Part shown: positions 9,828 to 23,600 of the stretch, piece after piece | How the letters are laid out: every line of letters starts with the position of its first letter | How positions within the stretch are numbered: the first letter of the stretch is position 1 | Assembly (NCBI RefSeq): GCF_036323735.1 | Contig: NW_026947400.1 | Coordinates: forward strand, 1 to 64,000 | Direction of reading: 5' to 3' | DNA length: 64,000 bases | Source of the DNA: Rattus norvegicus | Taxonomy: Eukaryota > Chordata > Mammalia > Rodentia > Muridae | Notes under the pieces: model-generated | What the model was told of the DNA's origin: nothing | Databases searched by the model: none | What the model saw: only the letters and a program-made list of their open reading frames with translations | Position numbers and translations under genes: made by a program

Positions 9828-11575
9828 ATAAATCTGCCTGCCAAAGGACACTGTCATTAGGACAAAACAGCAACCAACAGATTGGAAAAAAAGATCTATA
9901 CCAATACTCCACCTGATAGAGGGCTATAATCCAATAGATACAAAGTACTCAAGAAATTAAACTTCAGAGAGACAAATAACCCTATTCCAATTGGGTTCCA
10001 GAAATGATGAAAGAATTCTCAATTGAGGAAAATCAAATATCTGAGAAGCTTTTAAAGAAATATTCATCTAAGTATGGTGACTAAGTATGTCATCAAGGAA
10101 ATGTAAATGAAAACAACCCTAAGATTCCACCTCACACATGTAAGAATGGCTGGAATGAAAAACTCAGGAGACAGCAGATGTTGATTAAGATGGCAAGAAA
10201 GAGGAAAGCTTCTTCTTTCTTGGTGGAATTACAAACTTGTTCAATCACTCTGGAAATCATTCTGGAGATTCCTCAGAAAGTTGTAAATTGCACTACCTGA
10301 GGACCAAGATTTACCTAGCCTGGGTATATACCCAAAACATGCTCCAACATGCAATAAAGACACATGGTCAACTATGTTCATAGTGTAGGAACCCTTATGG
10401 GAGACCCCACTCCAATTGCAAGATGTTACTCCCCAAGAAACGTGAGAGATCGGCTCTTGATATAAAGCACATGAGTCCATTTATTATCAGAGCTCTGGGA
10501 TGGCTCGTATCTCACACAGGAGACATGGGATTCGACTCCAAGACTCAAAATTTAAGGCTTTTTATAGGGGAAGACAATGGGATTCAGCTGTTATCTGCTG
10601 TTCTTCTGTAGTTTTTATGAAGTTTTTATTTTAACTCCTTCAATAGCAGACTTATTAATGATACCAGGAGCTTGAAGGAAACCTAATGGCATTCATCGGT
10701 GGAATGGATACAGAGAATATGGTACATCTGCCCAATTTTGTACTATTCAGTTACCAAAACCAATGATTTCAAGAAATTCATAGACAAATGGATTGAACTA
10801 ATACTGACTGAAGTAACCCAGTTACAGAAAAACATACATAGTATGAAATCACCAAAAGTGGATATTGGCACAAAAGATCAAATTACCCAAGATGCAGACC
10901 ACAGACAACTGGAAGGCTAAGAAGGACACCCAAGATGTTCATGCTTTGCTACTTTTTAAAAGGGGGAACAAAAATATCTATGAATTTAGAGTAGAAACTG
11001 AAGGAATCCCATTAAGAGCATTCCATACACATGAATATATATATATAATCAGTCAGCAATACTAGATAAGATTGCTGAAGCTAAGAAGGGCAGGCTGCCA
11101 ATATCCGGATACAGATACTTCCTGAGACACACAGCTAGAGCATGTCAAATACAGAAGTGACTGCTAGTGGCAATCTGAACTGAAAATGGGTCTCTTGTTG
11201 TTAGATTTTGAGAAAGGATTGCAAGATCTGAAGGGACTTTAATCCCAATAAGAATAGCAATGGGAATGAACCAGAGCTTTCTGTTACTAAGGCAATATTC
11301 AAGGACTGTACATGGATAGACCTATGGCTCCAACTGCATATGTAGCAGAGGATGGCCTCGATGGGCATAAATGGAAGGAGAAGTTCCGGGTCCAACGTAG
11401 GTTTGACTCCCAGGTGAAGGGAATATGAATGTGCAGTAAGAGGGGATATAGAAGAAGGGTAAGGGTACCAGTTAGGCCTCTTATGGACAGAAAACTGGGA
11501 AAGGAAATAACATTTGAAATGTAAATATAGAAATATCCATTTGTAAAAGAAATAAAAATTGCTAAAAAATAAAAA
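9828..11575 (+). mobile_element. Old L1 3' half, plus strand, interrupted
   Basis: From GCCAAAGGACACTGTCATTAGG onward this aligns with the ORF2 C-terminal region of the window's intact-length L1 (around 48920). It continues through the CATATACCC-type segment and the GGAATGGATACAGAGAATATGG segment. It then runs into an L1 3' UTR with the ATGGATAGACC and TATGTAGCAGAGGATGGCC motifs, and ends in an A-rich tail near 11530-11600. Many stops and small indels mark it as old. About 300 bp of foreign sequence interrupts it at roughly 10387-10685. Confidence 0.88.
10387..10685. other. Unidentified ~300-bp insert inside an old L1
   Basis: The L1 alignment breaks after the ATGTTCATAGTG segment and resumes at GGCATTCATCGGTGGAATGG. 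In a normal L1 these two points are only about 60 bases apart. The sequence between matches nothing else in the window. Its size would suit a solo LTR fragment or SINE, but I see neither clear termini nor a target duplication, so the identity is open. Confidence 0.45.
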
Positions 11576-13339
11576 AGAAAGAAATTAAAGAAAAGAAAAC
11601 TGTCAGCTAATCTCACGTATTGACTCAGACATATAAAGGGTAACTGTCAAAGAATGGTACTCAGATTAATACTAGTGAAAAGACTGTGATGATGAAGTCT
11701 CATCTTAGTAGCACTTCTCTCTCGCAGATACCAGTGTCAGACACAAACTGCACCATAGAAATCCAATGCATGGAGTTTACTCTGAGCTGTGGACCCAATA
11801 TTGGTCTTTTCCTTTTCCTTAGGACCTTTTTCTTCTGGGCAAAAAGAGTAAAATCCATTACCTCTCAGGAAAACAAATTTGCCCTCCCCAACACCTGGTT
11901 TTCTGAATGAATATATTAATGATATAAAATCTCTGACTTCCAGGAACCATAACAAGCAGGAACGTCCAAATGCTGCTGAGAGGCTCGCAGCTCCTGATTC
12001 CCATATGTGGAAGGCTCAGTTCAAGGCTATCTCTTCAGCGAACCCCCTCAACACCTATCCAGGACTCACTAAGCTTTCCCATGGATGACATATTTCTTCC
12101 TTTTTTTATACCAAGACAGAAGGCCAGCTTCCTTCTCCCCATCTGTGATGTCTTTATCCTCTTATCACTCCCAAATGACAGTTTACTCTGAATTAGGGGA
12201 CAGTTCATAAACCATAGAGGTACTGAAGGAATATCTAAGAGGTAGTTGCTGTCACGACAACACTTGTGACATCACAGAAGCTTGGGCTCTCCAGGTTACA
12301 ATAGATTTTTCAGGGAGTACCTAATGTCACTGAGAACTGTCATGGCCTACCTGATAAACACCTTTCCTTACTTTGACCAGATTCAAGGGTGCCCTTTCCA
12401 GGAGTGTCTCCTGTGACACAGTGGAAACCTTTATGTACTACATCTCTCTAAAGCTAGAGACTTCTCTTTGCTTCATTAGTGGTTACATGCTCTGAATGGA
12501 GAAAGTTAGTCAGGGTCTTGGCATGTGTAGAAAAGATCTAGGAGTGTGTAGTGGAGAAAATTCTTCTGGAGAATAATTCTATTCCCAGATCTAACCGTGT
12601 GATATACAGTTAATGTGGTAGGTTTTCTCTGTCTCCCTAAGGCCATTATATGTCAAACAACCTTTAATTGAATCAATATTGTATTTAATTTTCCTATTTT
12701 ACATTTCTTGATAGTAGACTTTATATATATATTGCTGTATGTGTACTCAAAAGTTCTGATTTCCAATTCCACTTTTTGCAATGATTGTGGTAACAAAGGG
12801 GCCCAGGAATAGAGCTAATGCAACAGTAAGAATAATTTCTGCCTACTTTAAATGATAAATAGACATCAGTAAAGCAAAGGACAACATGAACTATAGAATG
12901 CGGTCCTGTAGTTCTATTAGATATCAGTTCTCTAATATTTGCCTTCCTGTGTACACAGGACCACACTTGAGAGTTTTGGATGTTTTACCATTATTCTTTC
13001 TTCAGGCAAAACATAAGATTCAGGAGGTTGGGCAGGGAGAAGAATGGCTTTAGGACCAGTGAAGCCTCAACTTCAATAGGTTCATAAGAACAGGAGGGAA
13101 TTTATTTGGCATTGTCTATGTCAATTCTACATCCATGAACTAGTTGCACAGCATCCATTTAGAGTTCCACCTAATCCCATAGCTTTTGGACTGGAAAACA
13201 TCATCACATATCTCCTGACACATGCAGCATCACTACCACTTGGACAGAACAATGGGATATTGTTAGTGGATTTAGAGGTTCAGTGCCATTCTCTGATAGG
13301 ACAAAGAATAGATTTTATGGAAAACTGGAGGACTAGAAT
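11576..13339. other. Unassigned sequence
   Basis: No gene or named repeat is recognisable. 12245-12440 is a diverged partner of 6561-6765. Open frames are short and lack motifs. Confidence 0.45.
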
Positions 13340-16028
13340 TTGAAGAATGAAATGGTTGAACAGTTCTTCCAACTGCTAATCTCTGCACATTGGAAGCAAT
13401 GTGGGGTGTATTCTAAACATATTATATGGATGAATCCCTCCTTTAAGGAATGCAGCAGGCCCAATAAAAAAAATAACAGTCTTGCGATACTTCCCTGGAA
13501 TGTACTGGGACTTTCCATAGGATTTTTTTCTTAATGTCTTTTTCATTGTGTCCACCTGCCAGGAATTCTGAGTTATATATGCACCATAAAGATTGCACAC
13601 TATTTATAAAACTTTGACTATTAATTCAGAGGTTTTGGCTATAAAAGCTGGGCAATTCCATGATAGCACTCCTAGTGAGAGGGAAAATTAGGGGAAAAGT
13701 TCCTAGCAGAACTTTTTAGTTTATCTTTCACCAGTTTCTGTCTTTTGGAGAAGCTTCTACTCACCCAGAAAAGGTATCAACAAAAAAATCACATACTTTT
13801 TTCCTATCCTAGCAGCCTATATGTCAGTAAACTCAGGTTCCCATAATTCATCATATTGTTGGCCAGTCATATGAGATTCTTCTTTCTAATGAACTCTGTC
13901 TTGTTATTTATATAAGTATAAACCTGACATCTGGCTTAAACATATCCTGCCATGCTGTCCAATGTAGGTAGGTATATCATATATTGGTGCTGGCAATTCA
14001 TAGAGTTATGTAGACCCAAATCAAGTAGTCTGGTAAAGCTGAGTTACCAGAAAACTGCAAATTGTTTCTGAAAGAATGATCTTTCCTTCTGTTTTTCAGT
14101 ATCAACCTGTGGCTTCAAGGTATCCAGCTGATGCTTTTGCATACTCACATCATTTTTATACTGTGAAGTCTCAGGTGGTGGTGTGTTAGGTATGTCACCA
14201 GAAGTTCAGTAGGATCACTGGACTTAAGGACACTTGTTTGACATCTAGGTTAGTTATCTTGTTACCTTTAGTCTCAAGGCAGACATCTCTTTGATATCCA
14301 TAGCAGTGAAACCTAGCAAATCATAGAGGAATCCAAATATCCTCTTGGAGAGCCATGACTTTCTCTATGTTTTAAATGTCCTTTCCTCAGCAACGAGGAC
14401 AATTTTTGTCTCCATATTATACCATAGACATTTTTAGTATCCAAAGCATAATGTCTGTCCATGTACAAAATGACAGGCTTCCCTTTTCCACATTTGACCT
14501 CCTAAGTCAGACTGATGAATCAGTAGTGTTCTCTGGGCCTACGTAATTGGCTCTAAGTCTTGTGTGAAAATAATTTCAATTACAGTAACTGTTGAAGCTC
14601 CTTCGTATCTCACTCCTTGTTTAATGAAAATACTGCCAACTGTGTTGATTATTGCATTAGTGTCTTTCATGGGACGGTGTTTGGCAGTAGTTTATTAGGT
14701 CTTTCCACGTAAAATGGACCATTGTTGTTACATCACGACATTCAGGGAAGATCATCTGAGAGCCTACAGCACACAGCAGTGTAACAGGATTTATGTCAAG
14801 AGGGTTTTTCCAACTACACTCTAGGATGGTACAGTAATAGTATCTGTTAGTGTGCAAAAGGGACATATAGAAGCCAGGTTCACAAGAATACACTTGGGAG
14901 GGAATAGAGAGGCAAAGCTTAGAACAGGGGCAGAACGAACACCCATTCAGAGCCTGCCCCACATGTAGCCCATACTCAAACAGCCACCAAACTAGATAAG
15001 ATGAATGAAGCAGCAAAGAAGTGCAGGTCGACCGTAACTGGATGTAGATCTCTCCTGAGAGACACAGTCAGAATACAGCAAATACATAGGTGAATGCCAG
15101 CAGTAAACCACTGCCCTGAGAACAGGAACCCCATTGAAGGTATCAGCGAAAGAACTGGAAGAGCTTGAAGGGGCATGAGACCCCAAATGAACAATAATGC
15201 CAAGCAACCAGTGCTTACAGGGACTAAGCCACTACCCAAAGACTATGCATGGACTGACCCTGGGCTCCAACCTCATAGGTAGCAATGAATAGCCTAGTAA
15301 GGGCACCAGTTGAAGGGGAAGAAGCCCTTGGTCCTGCCAAGACTGAACCCCCAGTGTACAGGATTGTTGCGGGGAGGGTGGTAATGGGGGTAGGATGGGG
15401 AGGGGAAAACAAATATAGAAAGAGAGGGGGAAGGGTTAGGAGGATGTTAGCCCAGAAACCGGGAAGGGGAATAACAATTGAAATGTAAATAAGAAATACT
15501 CAAGTTAATAAAGATGAAAAAAAAATAGAAGCCAGGTTGTGGTGTTCCTTGTAGAAAGGCTTCAACTCTCTGGGATGATAGGAGCATAAAATGCTGACCC
15601 AGATTTAGCTTCTCTGCTTCTTTCAAAGAATAGGGGCAGCTAACATAGCCTTTAGACAAGTGATCCATTCTGAGGCTACAGGATCCAGTTGTATGGACAG
15701 GTGCACTACAAGGTGTTTTCACAGCCATAAAGGGTTTTTTAAATCCTTCAAACAATGCCTTTTCATCTGTTTCATGGAAAAACAGATAAAAACATTCTGA
15801 GGAACCTTGCAATGTTGGGGTGTAACCAAAACAAACTATCAAGTTTCAAACTCCATACCTTCTGTCTTTACACAGATTCGTCCTAGTACCCTCATGTGTT
15901 ATGGGGTATTGGGGCTTTGCTATTTCTCCAAAACCCTGGTATCCAGGCAGAGCAATCCCCACCCACACCAAGAATATCTCAAACCTGTCTCGTAATCTTT
16001 GGAGATGGGACCAGTGGGATAACAGCAA
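13340..16028 (-). pseudogene. Decayed gammaretrovirus-like (ERV1) pol: RT thumb to integrase
   Basis: Minus-strand fragments in several frames line up with the order of a gammaretroviral pol. At 15846-16028 the segment GYQGFGEIAKPQYPITHEGT resembles the RT thumb. At 15539-15842 the pieces ETDEKALFEGFKKPF and EKLNLGQHFMLLSS...VEAF match the RT connection domain. At 14657-14866, YYCTILECSWKNPLDINPVTLL matches the segment that follows it. Around 13560-13800 an integrase core remnant is visible, ending with a QNSWQVDTMKKTL-like stretch that matches the end of the core, and the integrase C-terminal part continues to about 13340. There are many stops and frameshifts. No LTR, gag or env was recognised around it. 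A truncated L1 at 14881-15524 splits it. Confidence 0.72.
14881..15524 (+). mobile_element. 5'-truncated L1 (3' UTR only), plus strand, with TSD
   Basis: The insert is a young-type rat L1 3' UTR fragment (GTAACTGGATGTAGATC, CCTGAGAGACACAG, ATAAGAAATACTCAAGTTAATAAAG) ending in poly(A). The 14-base sequence ATAGAAGCCAGGTT is present immediately before it (14867-14880) and immediately after the poly(A) (15525-15538), a perfect target-site duplication. It landed in the older gammaretroviral pol remnant, which resumes in register on both sides. Confidence 0.95.
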
Positions 16029-18404
16029 CCATTCTCTGATACAGGTTTCTTTTTCCTCCCCCAGACTTTTGCCAAGCTTGGTGTCCTCTTAATATAAAAA
16101 GGTGAACTTTCCAGCTCACCCTAGCTCAGTGATTATAATTCTTGGACCAGTGTCTCAGTTTCCCTTTTTCAATTATTTTGAGTTACAGGAGAGAGGAGAA
16201 AATTATCTATATCTTGTAAGAGTGTCAACCTGGGAAACTTCTGAGGCCAGCCACTATCCCGACTGGAGACATTTGAAGTCCTTGGCTGAATAGGGTCTAA
16301 ATTATTTGCCCATTTTTACATCCCTCTGTAACTGTCATTCAGAATTGAATTTTACCTCCTCTGCCAAATGGAACCTGAAGAATACATCTTTCAAGTACAA
16401 GACAGTCTATCTACATATTTTCCCTGGAGGATTCAGATTTCTGAGTGTATATGAGATAGGAACTATAGGGTAAGTAGCCTCTACACTCTAAGACAAGTAC
16501 CTCAGATCTCAGATTGTTTATATAATTAATGTTCCCAGTTTCTTCTCAGGAAATGACAACATCCTCCAGTGAGACTGGAAGGATATTAGGATGCCCACAT
16601 TTGTCAGCTGGGGATTATAGTCTGTAACTCTCCCTTTGCATCTGGACTGTGGATTATTTAATCTGCATAAGCACAAATGAATGGGTTTGTTGAACAATTA
16701 TGGGATTTTGTTTTAGGACCAGGCCTGGGAGGATAGTTTCTGTCAATACACCTAGGATTCTTACTACAAATCTGAAAGATAGTCCAACTATCTTTTGTAT
16801 AAGGAACAGGACTTTCACAAAGGTGATATTCTTTGGGTAAACAGAAACAATGTTTTCTTTGTTAGTGTCTGGAAGTCTAACTGTGTCTCATTGTTAGAAA
16901 AGATGATGGTTGCTTTCATTTTATGCAAGAGATCTCATGCCAGAAGGGAACAGGAAGAAATGGAGACAATCTGACATGATCAATAACAGGTGAGTTATTA
17001 TCCCCTTGCAAAAATTAATAACGTTTGCTGCTTTAGAGACAATAAGGGAGTTTTCCTTTTGCTACTTTGAATGTTATCTTCTGATCAGGTAATTGTCTTA
17101 GGAGATTATTGAGGACTGAATATCAATCCAGTGACCTGTAAGAACTCAATTGTTTTTCCACAATTTTAAGTTTTACCGCAGACTCCTGGAGTGTAGTAGC
17201 CTGGGCCCCATTACTCTTCTACCTGTTGTACTCAATTTACCTTTTACTTCAAGTTACAGGACATATTTTTTCAATGTACACCTTATTTGCATGAGGCATG
17301 ATTGTCTTTCTCCAATGGTTGTTTGGTAGTCTCCTGGCCCTTTTCTTGTTTGTTTCACAAAACATGTTTTTCTTCCAGATTTACTGTTAGGATTGCCACT
17401 ATTGGCCTTGGTAAGTCTCTTGTCCTCTGGCTCTCAGTCAAATCTCTATTTTCCCACTCATTTTAAGCTACCACTAAACACTGAGACTCACCCATACCTG
17501 CACATCTCTCTAATGATTTTACATCAAATATCTGGTGCCAACTGAGTGACAAAAGCACTTTTCAACATCTGCCTATGCCCAGGGCCTCTGGGACTATTGG
17601 TGTAGCTAAATGATAAGTCCATAAAAAGTATACTAGAAAAGAATGTTTTTCTGATGTACCATGTGTGAACTCACTTATTTTTTACAGGTTTTCTGTCTTG
17701 TGAGCTGCTGCATCGAGCCCAGCCAGAAAGTCTGGAAATAGATGACCAGCACCACAGTACCTTGGTCAAGGTCAGAATCCTAAGGGAGTTGTGAGGAATG
17801 GAAAATGACTCTCAATACAATTCTTGTTATCAGTCAGAGATCCATATATGGATGCAGAACCACATTTTTATTTTCCAACAATTTTCAGTCCCTCTCTTCT
17901 GATATGAACAGGGCGGCCAGTAACTGTTGGCAATTATTGTCATTGTGCTGATGAACATAACAAACATTTTCTAAGATAGAGATGAGTGTCTGAGTTTTCT
18001 CAGAGAAAGAACGTTTCTGTGTTCTCTAGTAGTATTGGTCACTTGTCTTGAAGGAAATACATATGATAACTCAGGATAGGGCCTCCTTACTCAGATCTTT
18101 TGTTCCTAAATGAAAAAGATCAGAGGCTAACTGGAGGAAATAATTGCAGGAACTGCACAGATTTAAGCCATATTCGTGTGTTCAGGCCACAAAGAGCATA
18201 GTTGGATCAACTGTAGGTATGCAAGAGACACTTCAGGAGAAGAGGAGAAAAGGGTACTTGGGCAGGGCTGAGGCACAGCATGAAGTCACCAATCCTAAAG
18301 AGAAGGAGGATAGGTTAGTTCTTCCTCATCTTAATAGATGTGTAGAATTTTTAATGTTTTTTTACTTGAGGCTTGGTTACTGCAAAACTGATATAATTTA
18401 TGTA
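16029..18404. other. Unassigned sequence with splice-like signals
   Basis: No repeat or gene family is recognised with confidence. Three stretches on the plus strand are bounded by good acceptor/donor-like signals: 16898-16989 (donor CAG/GTGAGT), 17379-17410 (acceptor TTCTTCCAG, donor TTG/GTAAGT) and 17688-17770 (acceptor TTATTTTTTACAG). The last two are phase-compatible, but the first contains stops in every frame near its end. They may be relics of a gene or chance. Confidence 0.3.
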
Positions 18405-18695
18405 TCTTTATTTAAATGTTAATTGTTCCTCCCTTTCCCCATTTCACCTTCTGGAACCAACTATCGTATCCCTCTTCCCCTGTTTCTATGAGGGTGCTCC
18501 TTATACACCTATCCACCCACTCCTTCCCACCTCCATTCCCTGACATACCCCTACTATGAGATATTGAGTCTTGACAGGACAAAGGACCTCTCCTCCCAAT
18601 GATGCCTGACAAGCCCATCCTCTGCTACATAGATGGCAAGAATCATAGGTCAATCTCTGTGTAACCTTGCGATAGTTGTTTGGTCCCTGTTATAT
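18405..18695 (-). mobile_element. Old L1 (Lx-type) 3' UTR fragment, minus strand
   Basis: The plus strand shows the C/T-rich antisense 3' UTR pattern of older murine L1s: a TTCCTCCCTTTCCCC-like start, GAGATATTGAGTCTTGACAGGAC, AAGGACCTCTCCTCCCAATGATGCC and CCATCCTCTGCTACATAGATGG. Placement in the Lx group is from memory of the family pattern. Confidence 0.75.
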
Positions 18696-20696
18696 CCTGG
18701 GTGAAGGTTATTTATAAAGTTATCACAGATATAATTTTAAGGAAACAGGTGCAAGCCAGAGAGGAACCTGTCATTATCCACCTAAGGACACATCTAAGTA
18801 AGGAAACTAATGAGAATGTCCAGGAGTGCTTATGACACCCAGCAATACTACTTCTCTTTTCCACTGGTTTTATGTCCCTGCACTCAACCATTCGACGTCA
18901 AAAAACAAAACAAAACAAAACAAAACATTCTAACATATAGAATCTAAACACAATTCCTTGTCTTTATAGGTCTTCAGGAAATAGTAAAGATAATATGGCA
19001 AAGGAGTGAGCTGCTTATTATATTTAATCCATAATTCTCAATTCACAATGACAAATAACAGAATCATCAGGAGGATAGAGATAGACAACAATTGAACAAA
19101 TAAATGAATATAAGAGACAAATTAATGGTGGCTACAACACACTCATACACTTGGGTAAAGGGACATTTGGTGACATCTCACTAGAACTTTAATGTCTTTT
19201 ACCAGCAGCAAAAATTTACCTTCACTATGAGTTCAAACAGAAGGTGCCATACCCAGTATTGCTTCTGGAAGTGACTAAATAGTTGGCAATTTCTATAGGA
19301 AATTTAGACCAGGGTATCACAGGGGCCTCAACCGCTGAGTTGAGTATCTTTGCTTGGTTCCCGGTTGAATGCCTCAGGTTGCACTCTTGGAAGAAATCTC
19401 CACACATCAGGGTCAAAGTCCATGATGAAATGTATAAGGTGCTCAAACTGGTTAGGATTTCAAATAGATGATGCTGTGTCTTCATAATATTGTAGGGTAA
19501 AAATTGAAAGACCATTCAATATGACCAAGACTTGGAGGGAAACATTTTCAATAGACTAACTCTTAATGCAAATTACCAGATTTCATTTTAAATACAAAGC
19601 ATACAAAAAAAAATCCTGGTTTGACTGATGCAGGGGGAAACAAGAATGCAGTTTAACAAGAGTATAGAACATGCAGTCAGCGAGGTCATTTTGACTATCA
19701 TTTTCTAGAAAAGTGTTGTGTGCTCTCCCATAAAACTTTTCAAGACAAGAGGTAGAAACCAGAGACAGATGCATGTGGGAAAAGATGGAGAAATCTTTAC
19801 CCACATACTCAATGTAAAAAGAAAATAGCTAAACCCATGCGGAATGACAAAGGGTGCAAATCCATCAGGAATTTACGTTGTTATCTAATGAGGTGCTTCT
19901 TATGGGTGAAGAAATAAGACAGGGTAGTGAAGAAGGTATTTACACATGGTTGTCTTTATAACAATAACAAGTTGTAGAAAAATGATTAATAATTGAAATC
20001 AATAAGTTCAATTTTTGTTAAATTTTTGTAATTTGGTTAACAAAGTTTTTCAGTAGATTTTTTTTGTTTCCTTTCCTCAATTTCTTTATCATGCAATATA
20101 ATACCAATTAAGACAATACCAATGGTTTTCATATTCGTTTCAAATTTGAGATACTAAAAGAATGTGCCATAGAATACATTTCCAATGATTCTAAATATGT
20201 AACGTGTTTGAGATTGTAGAATTGATGATATCACATCAGTATATCTATGATTTGGTTAAATGTATATTGCATTTCCATTTGTATGTAGGATCATTCTATT
20301 TTATCAAAGCACCATTATCATCTGGATATTATTTTCATTTATAAATTATTCACAGCATAAGGAAATATGATGTTGCTTCAGGTTGACAAGAAGTAGAGTC
20401 GTGATGGCTATTTTTTTGCTGCCTACTTGACTACAACTGGAATTATCTAAAACCACAAAATAATGGGCATACCTTTGAGGGACTTCCACTTTCATTCAAA
20501 GTGAGAAAATCTAGTTCTAGTAAGAATTTTTTAAATATAAAAACACTCCCTGAATCCAGGTATTTATTCCAGCTACAATGTGGGCAATTCTTCCTATTGG
20601 AAGCCTATATAATGACATCGAAGAAATACGTTTCTGCTCTTATCCTGCTTACTGTGTCTTGCTAGCAAGTCTATTTCATTACTGGCATTAAATCTT
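18696..20696. other. Unassigned AT-rich sequence
   Basis: No gene is recognisable. A short (CAAAA)n run occupies about 18900-18927. The open frame at 19225-19515 (minus) has no motif I know. Confidence 0.45.
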
Positions 20697-23600
20697 TTTT
20701 TTTAATCTTTATTAACATGAATATTTTCTTATTTACATTTCGATTATTATTTCCCTTCCCAGTTTCTGAACCAACATCCCCCTAACGCCTCACCCTCCCC
20801 TTATATATGGGTATTCCCTTCCACATCCTCCCACATTACCACACTCCCCCCAACTATCACGTATACTGGGGGTTCAGTCTTAGCAGGACCAAGGGCTTCC
20901 CATTCCACTGGTGCTCTTACTAGACTATTCATTGATACCTATGAGGTCAGAGTCCAGGGTCAGTTCATGTATAGTCTTTGGGAAGTGGCTTAGTCCCTGG
21001 AAGCTCTGTTTGGTTGGCATTGGTGTTCATATGAGGTCTCCAGTTCCTTCAATCTCTTCCAGATCTTCCTCTGATTCCTTAAACAGTCCTGTTCTCAGTT
21101 CAGTTTTTTGCTGCTGGCATTCGCCTATGTATTTGCTGTACTCTTGGTGTGTCTCTCAGGAGAGCTCAACATCCAGTTCCTGTCGGCCTGCACTTCTTTG
21201 CTTCATCCATCTTATCTAATTGGGTGGCTGTGTATCTTTGGGACACATGTGGGGCAGGCTCCAAATATATGTTCCTTCTACATTTGTTCTAAATTTTGCC
21301 TCCCTATTCCCTGCCAAGGGTATTCTTGTTCCCCTTTTAAAGAAGGAGTGAAGTATTCACATTTTGATCATCCTTATTGAGTTTCATGTCTTCTGTGCAT
21401 CTAGACCAATTCAGGCATTTGGGCTAATATCCACTTATCAATGAGTGCATACCATGTGTGTTTTTCTGTGATTGGGTTACCTCACTCAGGATGATATTTT
21501 TGAGTTCCATCCATTTGCCTATGGATGTCATAAAGTTCTTGTTTTTGATAGCTGAATAATATTCCATTGTGCAGATGTACCACATTTTCTGTATACATTC
21601 CTCTGTTGAAGGACATCTGGTTTCTTTCCACCTCTTGACTATTATAAATAATGCTGCTATGAACATAGCGGAGCATGTTTCTTTGTTATATGTTGGGGCA
21701 TCTTTTGGTTACATGCCCAAGAGAGGTATAGCTTGGTCCTCAAGTAGTATAATGTCCAATTTTCTGAGGAACCTCAAGACTGATTTCCAGAATGGTTTTA
21801 CTACTCTGCAAACCCACCAACAATGGAGGAGGTTTCCTCTTTCTCCACATCCTCACCAGCATCTGCTGTCACCTGAGTTTTTGATCTTAGCCATTCTTAC
21901 TGGTGTGAGGTGAAATCTAAGGGTTGTTTTGATTTGCATTTCCCTCATGACTAAAGATGTTGAACATTTCTTTAGGTTTTTCTCAGCCATAAGGCATTCC
22001 TAAGCTATGAATTCTTTGTTTAACACTGAAACCTATTTTTAATATGGTCATTTGTCTCCCTGCGGTCTAACTTCTTGAGTTCCTTGTATATTTTGGATAT
22101 AAGCACTCTATATGTTGTAGAATAGGTAAAGATCTTTTCCCAATCTGATGGTTGTTGTTTTGTCCAAACAATAGTGTCCTTTGCCTTACAGAAGCTTTGC
22201 AGTTTTATGAGATCCCATTTGTCGATTCTTGATCATAAAGCATAAGGCATTGGTGTTTTGTTCAGAAAATTTTCTCCAGTGCCCACGTGTTCAAACCTCT
22301 TCCCCATATTTTCTTCTATTAATTCAAGTATATCAAGATTTAAATACAGTTCCTTGATCCACTTCAACTTGAGCTATGTACAGGGGGATAAGAATGGCTC
22401 AATTTGCATTCTTGACTTCCAGTTGAACCATTTGTTGAAAATGCTATTTTTTTTTTGTCATTGGATGGATTCAACTTCTTTGATAAAGCCCAAGTGAGTA
22501 TAGGTGTGTGGGTTTATTTCTGTTTCTCAATACTTTTCCATTGATCGTACTGCCTGTCCTTGTACCGATATCGGACAATTTTTATCACCATTGCTCTGAA
22601 CTACGACTTGAGGTCAGGAACGGCTATTCCCCCAGGAGTTCTTTTATTGTTGTGGATAATTTTTGCTCTCCTCATTTGTTTTTTCAAATGAATTTGCAAA
22701 TTGCTCTTTCTGACTCTATTAAGAACTGAGGTCAAATTTTGATGTGGATTTCATTGAATCTGGAGATTGCTTTTGGCAAGTAGCCACTTTTCAATATTAA
22801 ACCTCCAAGTCCATTTGCATGGGAGATCTTTCCATTTTTTGAGACCTTCTTAAATTTCCTTCTTTCAGACATTTGAAATTCTTGTAACACAGATTCTTTG
22901 TTTGCTTGTTCAGAGTCACACTGTGGTTTTTACATTATTTGTGGCTACGGTGAAGGGTGGCATTTTTCTAACTTATTTCTCAGACTCTTTATCCTTTGAT
23001 AGAGGAAGGCTACTGATTTGTTTGAGTTAATTTTATTTCAAATCATTTTGCTGAATTTGTTGATCAGGCTTAGTAGTAGTCTGGTTGAACTTTTCAAGTA
23101 ATTTAGTTATGCTATCATGTGATCTGAAACTAGTGATATTTTGACTTCTTCATTTCCAATTTCTATCCCTCTGACCTCCTTTTTTGGTCTGATTGCTCTG
23201 GCTAGGACTTCAAGGAGTGTATTGAATTAGTAGGGAGAGACTGTGTAGCCTTGCCTACTACTTGATTTTAGTGGGATTGCTTCAAGTCACTTTCCATTTC
23301 GTTTAATGTTGGGTACATGTTTGCTGTATATTGCTTTTACTATGTTTAGCTATAGAACTTGAATTGCAGTTCTTTCCTAGACTTTTGACATGATGTCGTG
23401 AAGAATTTTGTCAAATGCTCTCAGCATTTGATGAGATGATAATGGGGTTTTATTCTTTGAGGTTTTTTTTTTTCATATAATGGATTTCTTTGTTAGGTTT
23501 CCATGTATTTAGCCATCCTTGCACTCTTGAGATGAAGATACTGGATCATGCCATAAGGGTTGTTTTGATGTGTTCTTGGACTCAGTTTGTGAGAACTTTG

